A stretch of DNA of 64,000 nucleotides from Fragum whitleyi (GCA_948146395.1 OX411558.1:36964850-37028849); one strand, 5' to 3'. Positions 1 to 11,520 are shown, counted from the first letter of the stretch. Notes: generated from the letters alone by a model not told the origin. A program made the numbers and translations.

Positions 1-199
1 CTTAGATGACCTCTCAATTTGAAATACAGAAACTTGATAACTGCAACAAAAAAACCAAATAGGGTGGAAATTGTAGCCCTCGACCGGCAGCATATCAGAG
101 AGATGGGTACATTATTGCAGCTAAGAACTTCGGGTCATTCGTAAGTTGTAAAACGAATTGTGTAAACTTTCACAGGCTGCTCTGCTGCCAAGTCAGATC

Positions 200-680
200 A
201 GAATGTCGGGCGCTAATTGAATTCCCTGGTAGTGTTTATCACAAGATATAATATTAGTCAATACCTCGGCCATTCCTAAAGACGCGATCATTAACCGACT
301 TACAATAATCCGTTGTTTTCGAATGGCGGGACATTAACCCAAGTTTTATCACTGAACAGAAAATGCCGCTTTCCTCTGGGATGTGAATGAAATGTCAACA
401 TTGATTTTAATGTGATGATGTACGCAAGATACATCTTTCAAACGCCTACAACTAACAAGTTAAAGTTTGCATAATGACTTGATAAAGTAAGGCAGATAAG
501 GACAATGTACATCTTGCTAATACAGAATTGACATGGAGAAATGAACATGAACTTACATTGCATGAGTGGATTTTGAATTGACTTAAATGAAGGTAATACA
601 ACATTGCTAATTCGTCCGATTGGACTAAATTAGCGATATTTTATATTACCTCCCTTATCAAAATCTTCGCCATTCTGTGG
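200..680 (+). repeat. Duplicated block remnant, anchors P and G (copy 0)
   Basis: Two stretches here recur elsewhere on the same strand. About 200-500 aligns by eye with 16290-16640 and 44450-44720 (shared words include TTGTTTTCGAAT, ATCTTTCAA followed by CGCC, and GCAGATAAGG). About 600-665 (TTGGACTAAATTAGCGATAT then a TTACCTCCC stretch) matches 21950, 45135 and 49755. The order P then G is the same at all three P sites, so this looks like the right part of a third copy of the large duplicated block whose left part lies outside the window. No reading frame is conserved between the copies; I read it as non-coding. Confidence 0.6.
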
Positions 681-1405
681 TTGTCTATACGGAACAACAA
701 AGGCATTAAAAAAACAACCAGCCAGAAAAGGCTTTTAAATATATTTTGTGATTCGAAGGAAATGACGACTTCGAAACGTCTTTGAACGATTTAAGGGTGT
801 GTTTTGTATGGTTATGGTTGTGAGAGTTTGTAATGAAGGAAAGGGGCACTGGGCGAGCGTTTTAGAATTCTTTTGATCGATGTGAATGTCAATTTCACGA
901 TGTTACTTACTGTCATAAAGTAAACTCAAAACCAACGCTCGCCCTCACACGATTTTTGCAGCTTTCAACACCGGTATATATGAAACATTATTTGTCCTTT
1001 TTAAACGGGTTACCTTTCACACACAGTCAATAATATCGTGAAGGTAACATCATTCAATTTTTTTCGGAAAGCATACCAAAATCAATCGCATTGTCATTTT
1101 CACGATGTTTTTAACTGTATGAAGCCACAGAAATATCCATTTGGATGAATTGTCTGAATGGGGTATGGTCAGTCTACCTGCATGTTCGTTTATATTTTTA
1201 CTATACGAAGAATGGTTGATCGCTACTACATTCGATACCGGATATCCCTTTCTTTCTTGATATTTCTATGAAATATTTCAACAATCTGAATGCTGTTCAG
1301 TCCTGACTGCGATTTTGGCCTTCCAGGCATTTGATTTAATGACAACAGCTATCTGTAAAATACGGACAGAACAACAATGCTTCAGGAAAGTGAAATTCTT
1401 TTTTA
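681..1405. other. No recognised feature
   Basis: AT-rich DNA with no convincing exon or RNA. About 770-870 is weakly like 49920-50030 (a fragment of the G5-type repeat). Confidence 0.4.
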
Positions 1406-1805
1406 ATGCTCTCGGTGGTTTATCGAGAAATAACGGTAGTTTATCACTTGATAATCTCACCGCAAAATCAGTGAAATTATCAAACACTTATACCCTGCTT
1501 TTGTACATTTCATTCTATCTGACGTCATCTATGCGGGGCGAAATAAGTGACGTCACAATGAACGTTGCATAGTAATCAAGCGCAAAATGACGCGCTTTAC
1601 GAAAATGTCCTAGAAATGTCACATGTTGCCTCATTTTAGAATAAAATAGAATAATCGTTTGTTTTTCGTGTAAGCTCGATTAATATTTCATCTCGTGAAC
1701 AACAAAAGCTATATTTTTACTCGTGGATCTCGTGAAAATATAGCTTATGTTGTTCTCTCAATGAAATATAAATCGATCTTACACTGAAACAAACGATTAT
1801 CCTCT
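1406..1805 (+). mobile_element. MITE family A, copy 1 (hairpin end, two CRE octamers)
   Basis: One of four copies in this window (also about 3150-3650, 10480-10795 and 50335-50575). It begins with a GGTGGTTTATCGAGAAATAA end and finishes in a large imperfect hairpin (about 1648-1801), whose arms start at GATAATCGTTTGTTT and contain GTGAACAACAAAAGCTAT. Between them lie two exact TGACGTCA octamers at 1520-1527 and 1548-1555. There is no coding capacity, which fits a non-autonomous DNA element. The 85- and 69-codon frames at 1278-1572 overlap this repeat and are not genes. Confidence 0.65.
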
Positions 1806-3149
1806 ATATATCTTATAGGTTGAAAATAAAAAAAAGTCATTTCAATCACAGGATTATCACTAAATTACCTTGTGTGATGAATTTCCTGGTGTCAATTTTG
1901 TGTCAAGCTACTCATTGCCCTAGAAAACTTGTCCTAAGATAATATTGTTTAGAAATGTTATTTGACAAATTCTACGAGAAACAAACCAAGTAACCCAAAT
2001 GAAAAGGTCTAAATTCTTTCTTACAAAAATAAGCTTGAAGTCTGAAGGTCTTCTTACAACCATGAATTTCAGTTATACTGCATGTTGGTAGAAGCGGTTA
2101 TTGACATTTGTGACCTGATACAATTTTGCCAGATTAACAGTGGTCTTTAATCAAGAAATTTAATCACGAAGCGAAATTTATGACACTATCATTTGGACAG
2201 TTTTCTAGACAACCTAATTCTATTTTGACGATACAAGCATTATTTGTCATTTGAAAATGGACAAAAATCTGAAGGTATAATATGACTGTGTTAAGTGTTT
2301 TCGTCCAATCTTTGGCCCAATTTATCAAAATTGTGAATTTGACCAGCTAAACTGTTATGAAATTGAAGCTATATATTAGCACAAGTTTAACATGAAATGC
2401 CCCATTTCATAGCAGTATAGCTAAACCACGGTTAAGGGACATTTTGTTCAAAACCAAAGATTTCGTTACGGCTGGGTAAAATTTGTCTGACTTTGAACAG
2501 AATTTTAAAAAATCCCTTACTATGTACTACTAACACAATGGTATAAAAACTCCATTTTTATTGGCAACATACATGTAAAACAAGTTTTGTCTGTTTAGAA
2601 ATAGTTGTAAGTATGGTGTAACATCACACCATAATCAAACATTTTCTTAACCCAATGGAATATAAAAAACAATTATACATTAAACGTTTATCTTATAAAT
2701 ACTACGAGATATATTACTTTTACTATGTCAATTTATATTGGGATAACACGCCATACTTGACATAGATCTACACGTTTACAAATTTAGAACGGCAATATGT
2801 GTTTATAAAAACAAGTCAAAATAAATGGTTTGCATGTGTTTCATTTCTACGGTAGTACCTGGTTGGCACTTGTCTGTGTTTTGTTGAAATGTGAACAAAT
2901 TTTATCTAACCGTTATGGAGTTGCTCTTTTTCGAAACTTACTATTTTCCACATTATTTTAGCTTGAACGCAATAGCAAGGGTTGTCTGATTTTGCCTGAC
3001 TGTGCTCATCTCGATCTCCATTTTGAAAAAGAATATAGCTGTACATACTGGTTTTGCTTGACAGATAAAATGCCCCTAAAATTGTTTAAATAACATTAAC
3101 ATGAACCTAAAACATATATTTTGTGATCGTACGAAAGTACTGAATGTAT
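1806..3149. other. No recognised feature
   Basis: AT-rich intergenic or intronic sequence. I see no exon, RNA gene or repeat shared with the rest of the window. Confidence 0.4.
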
Positions 3150-3655
3150 TTCTTTGCCTCATTTAATAATAATGTCGATTTTCAAAAAAAAAGTGTAAAA
3201 TTGTTTTAAATTTCATTTAGTGAACAACAAAAACTAAATTATCACGAGCGGCGGATTAACGAGAAAAATTCAAAGCTTTTGTTGTTCACGAGTGGCGGAG
3301 CATATTTTCACGAGTGGCGTTGCCACGAGTTAAATAAAGCTTTTGTTGTTCATGAAACGAAAATTGAATCGGTCTTAGTCGAAAAACAAACGATTATCTT
3401 ATTTCGTTAATACAAAAATGAGACGAAATGAGAATATGTTTAGACAAATTTTCTTTAATCGCTTCATTTTTCACGTGATTGCTATGCTTTGTTCATAGCG
3501 AGGTCACTTATTTCGCTCCGCTTAGATGACGTCAGAAAGGGTGAAACAAATGAAAGCGTTATATAAGTTTTTGATAATTTTACTGGTTAGGCAGTGAATT
3601 TATCAAAATGATTATCTACCGTTATTGCTCAATAAACCACCGAAAAGCACTTACG
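3150..3655 (-). mobile_element. MITE family A, copy 2
   Basis: Reverse-orientation copy of family A. The hairpin module (GTGAACAACAAAA near 3220, TTTTGTTGTTCA near 3340, AACAAACGATTATC ending near 3401) is followed by the CRE octamer TGACGTCA at 3527-3534 and the distal end CTCAATAAACCACCGAAAG near 3640. The outer hairpin arm (3150-3200) is badly decayed. Confidence 0.6.
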
Positions 3656-3751
3656 AAAATAGTTTATCTGTATCGTATTCATGTTTACCACCCTTTAAAA
3701 AGTTCTAAAATTTGACCTGTCTGTAATCAAAATTAAGGTCCGATTTGTAAA

Positions 3752-3805
3752 TGTGACCCGTCATGCAAAAAGAGACCATTTCGGAACTCCGTAAGATAAA
3801 ATTGT
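3752..3805 (+). repeat. Short repeat Q (copy 0)
   Basis: The 50 or so bases around GACCCGTCATGC match 23009-23055, directly after the TA microsatellite. Both lie between a G anchor and an M-type anchor, so Q may be a further anchor of the duplicated block. No match was seen in the 38.6-51 kb copy. Confidence 0.5.
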
Positions 3806-4019
3806 AAAAAAAGATTTGTTCGACAAGAGGTCAACCGATGGTCGCATTTCAAAAATTCTCATTAGGGAATGTAGGATAATAATTCTACAACCAGAAAATC
3901 AGCACGTTGCGAAAAGTGTCGACCCTCATCAGTCTGTGCGTAGTCTGACTAGGATCGACATTGAAGGTACTGCCGAGGGGGTTCCCTTTTTAATTGACGG
4001 ATCACAAATGGATTAATTG

Positions 4020-4500
4020 ATTTAGCCTTTCTATAAGATCGAAGAAAATAAAATAATGATGAAAGGTTCTAGACGCATTCTATTTTCGTTATTGTTGGCT
4101 AATCCGATCGCAATGCAGAATTTGCTTCAAGAAAATGTCATTTATTTCAATAAACACTAATTACGCATCAGACGAGAAGTTTGCTATTTCAGATACAACG
4201 AGCCAAATCGTCAACATCCCTTTTCTGAACAAACGTAAAAACATTTTTTTCTACTTAATGTCACTATTTGATACCCATTTTTTAGTAAATTGGAATAGAA
4301 CATAACCTTCTCTCATTCTTTTATTATCATTATTCCCTCCGATGTGTTGCCATTTCTTGCATGTCAAGTATGTTTATAACTTACACATTTTCTACTGTTC
4401 GGTATTTCGTCCTAACAAAACAAGATTTGCACTCCAAACAACCCTCGTACTTTACTTATAACAGAAGGACCCAACTGTAGATTTTAAGGAGTAGCATCTT
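4020..4500 (+). repeat. Duplicated block anchor M' (copy 0) with a 34-codon frame
   Basis: Same-strand relative of 28310-28640 and 48190-48500 (closest) and of 15440-15600 and 43640-43800. Each copy has a start codon followed by AAAGGT or a variant, then TTAATCCGAT, a CATTGCAG-like word and ATGTCATTTATTTC. Here a frame runs 4056-4160: 34 codons beginning MMKGSRRILFSLLLANP, positively charged and then hydrophobic like a short signal peptide. Frames of exactly the same length occur at 28390-28494 and 48254-48358. It could be a conserved leader exon or simply an open part of a repeat. There is no obvious splice donor, and the other two copies are shifted or diverged. I do not call it a gene. Confidence 0.5.
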
Positions 4501-4936
4501 CATCCATTGTGAATACGAAATATTTAGATTTTTCGATTGTGCAATTGTGTGGTAGAATTAACTCGCAGGCATTGTTCATCGAGGTGTGGACTGTTGCATA
4601 AACTATCAAGTTACAAAACAACAGGAACTATCATTTCTTAATAGAATATTAACCCTTAGGATGCGTTCTTATAGAAAACTTTCCGGGTAAAAAAGTCTTT
4701 TAGACTAAGGCACCATTGACTATGACCCAGAAAAATATTACTAAACAGCTACAATGAATGCACTAGGAAATATGCATCTTAAGGGTCCATTTTCCGTGAC
4801 TAAGCATTGTTATACAAACTGCAATTTAGGGAGGTCCATCTTAAGAACAATTCTGACAAAAATCAATCATACCTACTTATAAATTTCATGAGGATAAATG
4901 AAGAATTTTAAAAGAATATAAGTCTCAATCACCATT
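4501..4936. other. No recognised feature
   Basis: AT-rich sequence with nothing recognisable. Confidence 0.4.
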
Positions 4937-4937
4937 C

Positions 4938-5300
4938 CACTGACCGAAGGCCAACCAGCTATTGTCATGGCGGTGTGTCCGTCGTGCGTCCGTTCGTCGT
5001 CGTGCGTCCTTCAAAACAAAATGTTCCTTGGGTGACCGTCTTCTAAAATTGGTAAAGAAATTTGGACCCAACTATGGGCGCGGCGCGGTAGAAATTTTGA
5101 TTGACCCTCAAATATGGGCGTAGCATTTTTGCACTTGAAAATCATTAAAAATGTTCCCTTCCCAAACCATGGGGCCAATTTCAAGGACAAATGTATGGGC
5201 GGCTTCATATACGATGCACCCTTAGTCAAGGCGTACGGCGTAAAAAGGATTTACGATCTGCGCCGAAGTCAGAATGTGCTATTACTTACAGGTTGAGAGT
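4938..5300 (+). mobile_element. Hairpin-headed GTCC element, family 4 (short copy)
   Basis: It starts with a decayed hairpin (CACTGACCGAAGGCCAACCAG), then AGCTATTGTCATGG, then a tract of GTCCGT/CGTCGTGC words. The body contains ATGTTCC, TTTTGATTGACC and 'tatgggcg' words that match, in reverse, the body of the element at 7390-9016. The 60-72-codon frames across 5011-5296 are by-products of this repeat. Confidence 0.55.
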
Positions 5301-6085
5301 TTTCTTGCACTTCTGTTAAAGTGCATAGTTATGGGGACGATGAACCCAAATTTCATACAATAAAATGTACAATAAAAAACATCATTTCAGTGTGGATATA
5401 TAGAAATTATTGCAATAGGAAACTGTTTCATCACAGGAAGTGTGTTATCTGGCCCTCTTGCATGTCGTTTTTTATCAGAAATATTGGGATATCTTCAAGA
5501 AACATTCTCCAACGAGTATCAAGAAGTATATGAACTGCATATGCATAACGATTCAAATTATTCTGACAACTTGTCACGAGTATTAATTCTTTGATTTACG
5601 ATCCTGGTATCCATTTCCTTATTCTCCTTCCGATTAGCTCTTTTATTGCATTTGAGAATATCGTCTGATTAAAATGTGACTGTTTTTTATCTCCAAAAGG
5701 CGTAGTCGAGAGAGGTTCTCTTGTCATAACCTGGTCTCCGTCCGGTCCGTCCCTTATGTTTTCTTTTAAATACCTTCTTCTCTAAAACCATCTGACGGAA
5801 TTGAACCAAATATCAAAGGAATGATCCTCGGGACATGTTCTTTCGGATTTATTGTGACGGGACCGATGACACGTACTCTACGGGCGGTGGGTGAATCTAG
5901 GCGGCGGTTGATTTACCGCTAAATGAGACCAAATCATGAAATATAACAGAAATTTATCTTCTCTAAAAATACTGGTCAGAATTCAAAAAACAGTTGTATC
6001 GCTCCACTGGCTTTACCATGTTTATATTTTCCTTAAATAAAGCTTACTTCGAATGAAAGCAAGACTTTAAAATTTCTTAAGACCT
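5301..6085. other. Mostly unrecognised; possible decayed GTCC element
   Basis: Around 5695-5760 a GGCGTAGTCGAGAGAGG stretch is followed by GTCTCCGTCCGGTCCGTCC. This has the layout of the heads of the GTCC elements but is too decayed to assign. The rest shows nothing. Confidence 0.3.
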
Positions 6086-6087
6086 TT

Positions 6088-7045
6088 TTATACGCCGCCG
6101 GAGGCGGGCGTATATTGGAGTCATCTTCTCCGTCTGTCCGTCCGTCCGTCCGTCCATCCGTCCGTCCGCCTGTCCGTCCGTCTACTTTTCTTGTCAACGC
6201 AACTCCTCCTAAGTTTCTGGCTGGATCTTCTTGAAACTTGGTCAATGTTATCACCTCAATTAGTAGATGTGCATGAAGGAAGGATTTTATGGTTCGTTGA
6301 TTTTTTGCCTGAGTTATGCCCCTTAAAAACTTAGTCTCTGGGTCTTCTTTTCTTGTCACGCAACTCCTCCTAAGTTTCTGGTAGGATCTTCTTGAAACTT
6401 AGTCAATGTTATCACCTCAATTGGTAGATGTGCATGAAGGAAGGATTTTATGGTTCGTTGATTTTTGCCTGAGTTATGCCCCTTAAAAACTTAGTCTCTG
6501 GGGCTTATTGCCTCAGTTATGCTCCCTTAAAATTTAGTCTCTGGGGCTTATTGAAATTGCAGCCTTGTGAATGCAACTCTTCCTTAGTGTCTGGCTGAAT
6601 CTAATTGAAACTAGGTGGAGGTTATAACCGAAATTGGTAGATGAGCATGAAGTAAGGATTTATGGTTCATTAATTTTACCCTAAATTATGCCCCCTTAAA
6701 ACTTAGTATCTAGGGCTTATTGAAATTGCAGCCTTTAAAGCAACTCCTCCTTACTTTTTGTCTTTCTTTAAATGAATCTTGGTCAATGTCATCACCATAA
6801 TTTGTTGATGTACGTGGATCAAGGATTTTATGGCTCATTTATTTCCCTGAATGATGCCCCCTTAAAACTTAGTGTCTGGGGCTTATTGAAATTGCAGCCT
6901 TGTGAAGGCAATTTTTGTCTTGATTTTAATGAAACTTGGTCATTTGAATTTGGTTCTGTTAAAATAAGTAGTGTCTACAATTATTTTCGTGAAACAGCAG
7001 CAAAGTGGCGGCGTATTTTGTGACGATGGCACTCTTGTTTATACT
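6088..7045 (+). mobile_element. Hairpin-headed GTCC element, family 2, with about 5 internal tandem units
   Basis: The 5' end is a near-perfect hairpin (TATACGCCGCCGGAGGC closing with GGGCGTATA, 6088-6114), followed by TTGGAGTCATC and a GTCC microsatellite (about 6130-6182). The body is a degenerate tandem array. GCAACTC-like unit starts fall near 6199, 6360, 6572, 6740 and 6907, so the period is roughly 160-210. Each unit carries TTGAAACTTGGTCAATGT, GATGTGCATGAA and CCCCTTAAAACTTAGT. The right end is ...GATGGCACTCTTGTTTA at about 7040, sharing CTCTTGTTT with other families here. There is no transposase; the 108-codon reverse frame at 6033-6359 merely reads the GTCC tract. Confidence 0.7.
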
Positions 7046-7388
7046 GATTAACTGGGACTGGCCCGCGTTGCACCAAAAACTCGTATCACCATTAACCTGC
7101 ATAATCACCATTAACCTGCATACCCTTTACCCATCTGATTAAAACATTAAGGTGATTGCAATTATTAGAACATTCTAAACACTTTTTCAGGAACAATTTA
7201 AAAAGAGGGTCATTCATGGAACATGCATACCAATGTTCATTTAAACTAGTCCAATTGCTTGGGATATGATTTTTGAGATTTAAGAGTGAAAATTCGCGCC
7301 GAACTGTCATACCAAGATCTATGGGCCCATCAATATCTCACGACCAATTTAATTAAAATTTTACCTAAGGAATGTTCATGCTTTGTTT
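7046..7388. other. Unrecognised, with a 17-bp duplicate
   Basis: CACCATTAACCTGCATA occurs twice in tandem at about 7088-7121. Nothing else is recognisable. Confidence 0.4.
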
Positions 7389-8171
7389 ATTTTAATTGAC
7401 CGAATGAGAGAGGAGGAGAATAAAAAAATGATTCTAAAAGGAAAATGAAGCCCCGCCCTGCCTAGCCCATATTAAGGATGCAATCAAAATATTTTGATCA
7501 ATTAAAGTAAACACTAAACCAAGGAATATTCATGCAAATTCTTGTTGAGTTCGGCCAAATGGTTGTGGAGGAGAAATTTTTAAAAGAAATTAAGCCCACA
7601 GCAACCGCCCCCTCCCACAATCACCACCCCAACAATTTAACAATTGATGTGAAAGATCACCTAAGAAACACCCATGCCAAGTTTTTTTTTAAAATTGCCA
7701 AATGATTTGGGTGGAGAAGACTTTTAAAGATTATACATTGAAAATACGACCCCCTCTCTACCACGCCCATATTCGGGGTCAATCAAAATTTCTTTCACGA
7801 TTAAAGTAAGAGGTCACACAAGGAACATCTATGCCAAGCTAAGTTTCAATGAAACAATGGTTTGGAAGGAGAAGATTTTTAAAGACTTTTTAGTAAAAAT
7901 AAGCCCCGCCCTGCCAAGCCCATTTATGGGGGGTCAATCAAAATTTCTTTACAATCAAAATAGGGATCGCCTAAGGAACATCCATGCTACATTTTTTTTT
8001 AAAATCGACCAAATGTTTTGGGAGGAGAAGATTTTTAAAGATTTCTTTAGAGAAAAAAAGCCCCGTCCTGCCACGCCAATATTTGGGGGTCAATTAAAAT
8101 TTCTTTAACAATTCAAATTAAAAGGTCACCCAAAGATCATCTATGCGAAGTTTGATTGAAATCGGCCAAAT

Positions 8172-8954
8172 GTAAATATTCGACTCCTACGAGATTCGAA
8201 ACCGGGACCTCTTCATCCCAAAGCGAGTCTTCTACCATGTCGCTATAAAAGCTAGCTTGTATGGCAGTATAAACATCCCTTATACATGTACTCAACCCGG
8301 CTACATACACCCCCTCGACAATTAAAATTCTTCCACGAATCTTCTCAATTCAACATCATTAACAACCTAATCACATACATGTAACTACCACCTCATGCGG
8401 GTTATTTACGCCACTTATAACCAGTTGGTTGTTGTGGGGTTTGGTACGAGGGTAGGGATCTTTACGTCCGGAGTGATCAACAAATAATAATACACATGTT
8501 CATAATTATATTCTCCGTCTCTAATCAACCATCATGTAAAACAATCTGAAATGAAACGTTAAAACACACTAAGCTTCCCCTTTAACCGATATGTACATGT
8601 TTTCCTATAAATATCATAATAGCAGACGATCTACACTTACCAGTTTAAGGAACTGAAAGTATCCATCACTCATATCATTCGTTACTCTGCTACCATACGT
8701 GATCCTGTGAAACAACGTAAGTATTATTAAAACATGCAAGTAAGAAAGAAGGAACGAAAGTGGACGGGGCGAACCGGAATGATTTTCATCAGACTAAACA
8801 AATCACCAATATGGTCGTGTCCTCTCGATTGTGAAACCGTCAGAGCGGAACGGATACAAAAGATCTTGTAATAAAACGCGCCTAATCCGTGAATCAAACA
8901 AACCAATGGAAAAGGGTGTTACATCCAAAATCTCAATTTGTCGTCTGCTTACAT
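8172..8954. mobile_element. Insertion nested in the family 4 element
   Basis: Its boundaries are inferred from the broken repeat unit of the host element. The left junction reads ATGTAAATATTC and the right one GCTTACAT, which are weakly inverted copies of each other. A tRNA-Pro-like segment lies at its left end. The remaining roughly 680 bp are unrecognised and non-coding. Family unknown. Confidence 0.4.
8181..8253 (-). repeat. tRNA-Pro-like pseudogene or SINE head
   Basis: On the reverse strand, ACTCGCTTTGGGATGAAGAG followed by GTCCCGGTTTCGAATC matches the anticodon arm (loop with TGG), variable region and T arm of animal tRNA-Pro(UGG). The D arm (GCGACATGGTAGAAG) is recognisable, but the acceptor ends do not pair. 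The broken acceptor rules out a working tRNA; a SINE head or tRNA pseudogene fits. Confidence 0.6.
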
Positions 8955-9016
8955 TGGGAGGAGAAGAATTTTAAAGATTAGCTCGCTGGCCTTCGGCCAG
9001 TGGAGCTAAAAACTAG

Positions 9017-10344
9017 AACCACGACGGATGGACAAGCTTAAGCGGACAAATAATTAAGATATTTTTTGCATAATTACTTATAGGTCGATTTGTTAATTTC
9101 ATTTCCAGAAAGAAAAAAGAAAGAAACTTTAACGAAAATCTAAAGGCAAAGTTAAATAATGGTTAAGTAGTCATTCAAGTCAATTTAACTTATCACTAAT
9201 AGCGATGGACTTCATATTTCAAAGAAAGTACCGACAGTGCAATTAAGTTCTTTAATTTTTTTTCAACTTTACCTGTGTTAGAAGCTACATTAATTTTAAA
9301 ATAAAAAAAAGGTATACACATCTTTATCTCAAATCCAAAAGAGACATCACCGTGGAACAATTCAAATTTATACAGAGGATTTGTTTCAGCGTAATATCGA
9401 TTTTTATTATATACTTTGATATTGTCTCTATGTATTTGAACGGGAGGAAAGTATGCATTATTTTTTGATATTGCATACTTTGATATTGCACTGAGATTAT
9501 TTTCACGTGCACAAATGGACTGAACTACTTTCTGGTTGCTACCTCGCCAAAAGTCAACAAGGAATCACATTATCAACGGCTTTCTTTTTGCGTTCAATAT
9601 TCGAGAATTAGTTTTGTGAGAGTTAAGAAATACGTTTCAATTTCTTTGAATGCCTAACGGGCAATGTACTATTGTTTGTTTTCATCTATTTGAAACATTT
9701 TCCGAGAAATCAACCACTTCATCCCCCCCCCCCCTCCGTCTTTCCTCAGATGCCCCCCACCCCCCTTAAATTTCGGCTAAATCACTGTTTTTGTTTCTCC
9801 TTTGTCTGAGTTATTGTATAACTCTTTCAAAAACAATTCATGCCTATCCCTTCGTGTTCATCATAATTCTAGTATCTATCTCTCTTCCTCCCGATCTTTC
9901 TCCTTTATCTCGTCTTTCACTCCGTCAAGTCCTTCGTGACTATCTCTAGTCTGGCCCGGTTTCAAGTACGCCGATTGAGTAAGTTATGGAACATGTGACT
10001 GATAAGAATAACTTATGAACAATTTTTCATGAATGTATTTATTTCATTTTTATTCGAAGTAAGTCGAAATCAACGCGTATTTTAAAATCGAAAATGCGAA
10101 TCGACACAAAAATGTCCGCCGTCCTTTTTGTTTACATTGTTACTTCATAGCAACGGGTGTATTCATCCGAACGTAAGAATATAACGGAAAGGATTTTGCG
10201 GGAAAAGGTGTATGGCGTAACTGTTATTAAAATGCGGTTTTAATTTAAACAAAAAATCGTTCTTGAAGTACAGTTGATGTAAAAAAAAAATAATAAATAA
10301 GAAGAAGTGAATATCGTCCAACAATATCAAAGTATACAATAAAA
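9017..10344. other. Anchor V (9225-9370), then an insertion with no recognised content
   Basis: 9225-9370 matches 38603-38755 (CCGACAGT, TGTGTTAGAA, AAATGAGATCACC-like words, GGAACAA). In the second block V is followed directly by W, whereas here about 1.4 kb separates them. 9724-9737 is a C homopolymer tract. The rest shows nothing. Confidence 0.5.
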
Positions 10345-10475
10345 AGGTTATTGAATTTAAATGGGAATATATTGTGTCGGACGAGTTCTTTTGGCGTAGT
10401 TGCCCTCGCAAGCTCGGGCACTCTGCCAAAAGAACTCGTCCGACACAATATATTCCCATATAAATTCAATAACCT
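10345..10475. repeat. Near-perfect 60-bp-arm palindrome
   Basis: The left arm from AGGTTATTGAATTTAAATGG is repeated inverted up to 10475 with about three mismatches by eye. The arms carry TGTGTCGGACGAGTTCTTTTG and the centre is GCCCTCGCAAGCTCGGGC. It could be a fold-back MITE or a hairpin RNA source. It abuts MITE family A copy 3. Three overlapping frames of 74-98 codons at 10163-10624 read through it and are not genes. Confidence 0.75.
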
Positions 10476-10479
10476 ATAA

Positions 10480-10795
10480 TGTTTCGTTGGGTGAACAACA
10501 AAGGCTATACTTTTTCACGTGTGGCAGAGCAACGCGTGAAAATATGTCTTGTTGTTCACGTCATGAAAGACTCATCGATCTTACACGAATAACAAACCAT
10601 TTTTTGCTTTTGTGCAATAGCTAGGCAATGTCATTCTGAGTCGGTTTTGCACCCCGCTCAGATAACGTCAAATATAGTGAAATGAACGAAAGCAGGGTAC
10701 AAGTGTTTGATAATATCACTGTTTTGTAGTGAGATAGTCAACTGAAAATCTATCGTTATTTCTCGATAAACCACTGAAAGACTTTAACGAATAAA
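10480..10795 (-). mobile_element. MITE family A, copy 3
   Basis: Reverse-orientation copy. The hairpin module has GTGAACAACAAAGGCTATAC and CTTGTTGTTCACG, followed by CATCGATCTTACAC, a decayed CRE word (ATAACGTCAAA) and the distal end TCTCGATAAACCACTGAAAG at about 10785. Confidence 0.6.
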
Positions 10796-11075
10796 TCTAG
10801 TTGGAAAGACCAATTTATTTCAACATCCAATTTTAGAAAGTGATAATACTATTTGTGCAGCATTTGTGTTAATGACGCCTCATTTGTGTCTCAATTTATT
10901 TCGAGAGCATCTCTAACAAGTTCTACAAAGTTAAATCCCAGACTTTATGTCCTCGATTTGATGTTTTTCATATTTTTTAATCAAAGCATAATCATTTAGT
11001 TTTAGAATAGACCTAACAAGAATGGAAAGAACATGAAATATACAGTTCAAAATTAGATTCCGTGTTAAAAAAAAC
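10796..11075 (+). repeat. Duplicated block anchor W (copy 1)
   Basis: Matches 38756-39025 over roughly 270 bp on the same strand. Shared words include TTTGTGTTAATGACGCCTCA, GCATCTCTAACAAGTT, AAGTTAAAT.CCAGA and a TAGACCTAA-like word. Unequal indels argue against coding sequence. Confidence 0.65.
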
Positions 11076-11189
11076 TGATGTAAGAATTAAAGGACGATCT
11101 TTAAGTAGAATGATTGCGGTTTTGTATTGAGCCATTCATTGCAAAAGAATATTATGTGGGTTTGGTAACAGGTTACATCTCTCGACGTG

Positions 11190-11520
11190 GTAAATATATA
11201 ATACATACTTAGTGTTTTGTATGAGAAAAAATATCGAACAAGGTTGGGAGAATTGATCATTGTCGAGGCTCTGCAGAGACAATTATCAATTCTCACAACC
11301 GAGATAGATATTTTTTCATACAGTACACTAAGTATGTATTATATTTATCTTATAACCTCTATTTTTCTTGTTTTCGTCGATGTTTCTTACTAAAATGCAA
11401 GTTTCTAAAAATAACTGCATTATATCATTGTTCTAAAAATAACTATATGATATCATAAAAAATATCATATGGGTTGTTATCACACAGATATTTGTATAGT
11501 TATAAGATAAAAAAAGATAA
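11190..11520 (-). mobile_element. MITE family B, copy 1
   Basis: A hairpin at 11197-11346 (arms with TACTTAGTGTTTTGTATGAG and its complement; loop near GAGGCTCTGCAGAG) is followed by a conserved tail to about 11520 with TATGATATCATAAAAAATAT and GTTATCACAC. The same element occurs at about 33450-33785 and 26960-27420 on the other strand. No coding capacity. Confidence 0.65.

Larger units (their letters stand above)
7390..9016 (-). mobile_element. Hairpin-headed GTCC element, family 4 (long copy, interrupted)
   Basis: On the reverse strand the head is the hairpin AGCTCCACTGGCCGAAGGCC...GCGAGCT (about 8984-9011). The body (7430-8165) is about five units of roughly 150 bp, each with GCCCCGCCCTGCC, a 'cccatatt' word, TCAATCAAAATTTCTT and GGAGGAGAAGATTTTTAAAGA. 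Unit marks fall near 7447, 7590, 7748, 7900 and 8058. The last unit breaks after TCGGCCAAATG near 8171 and its continuation, GGAGGAGAAGAATTTTAAAG, resumes at about 8957, so a segment of roughly 780 bp was inserted. The 83-codon frame at 7857-8108 is part of the array. Confidence 0.6.

Noticed and set aside
6033..6359. 108-codon reverse frame with GRTDGRTDGRTD
   Set aside because: This is the antisense reading of the GTCC microsatellite in a mobile element.
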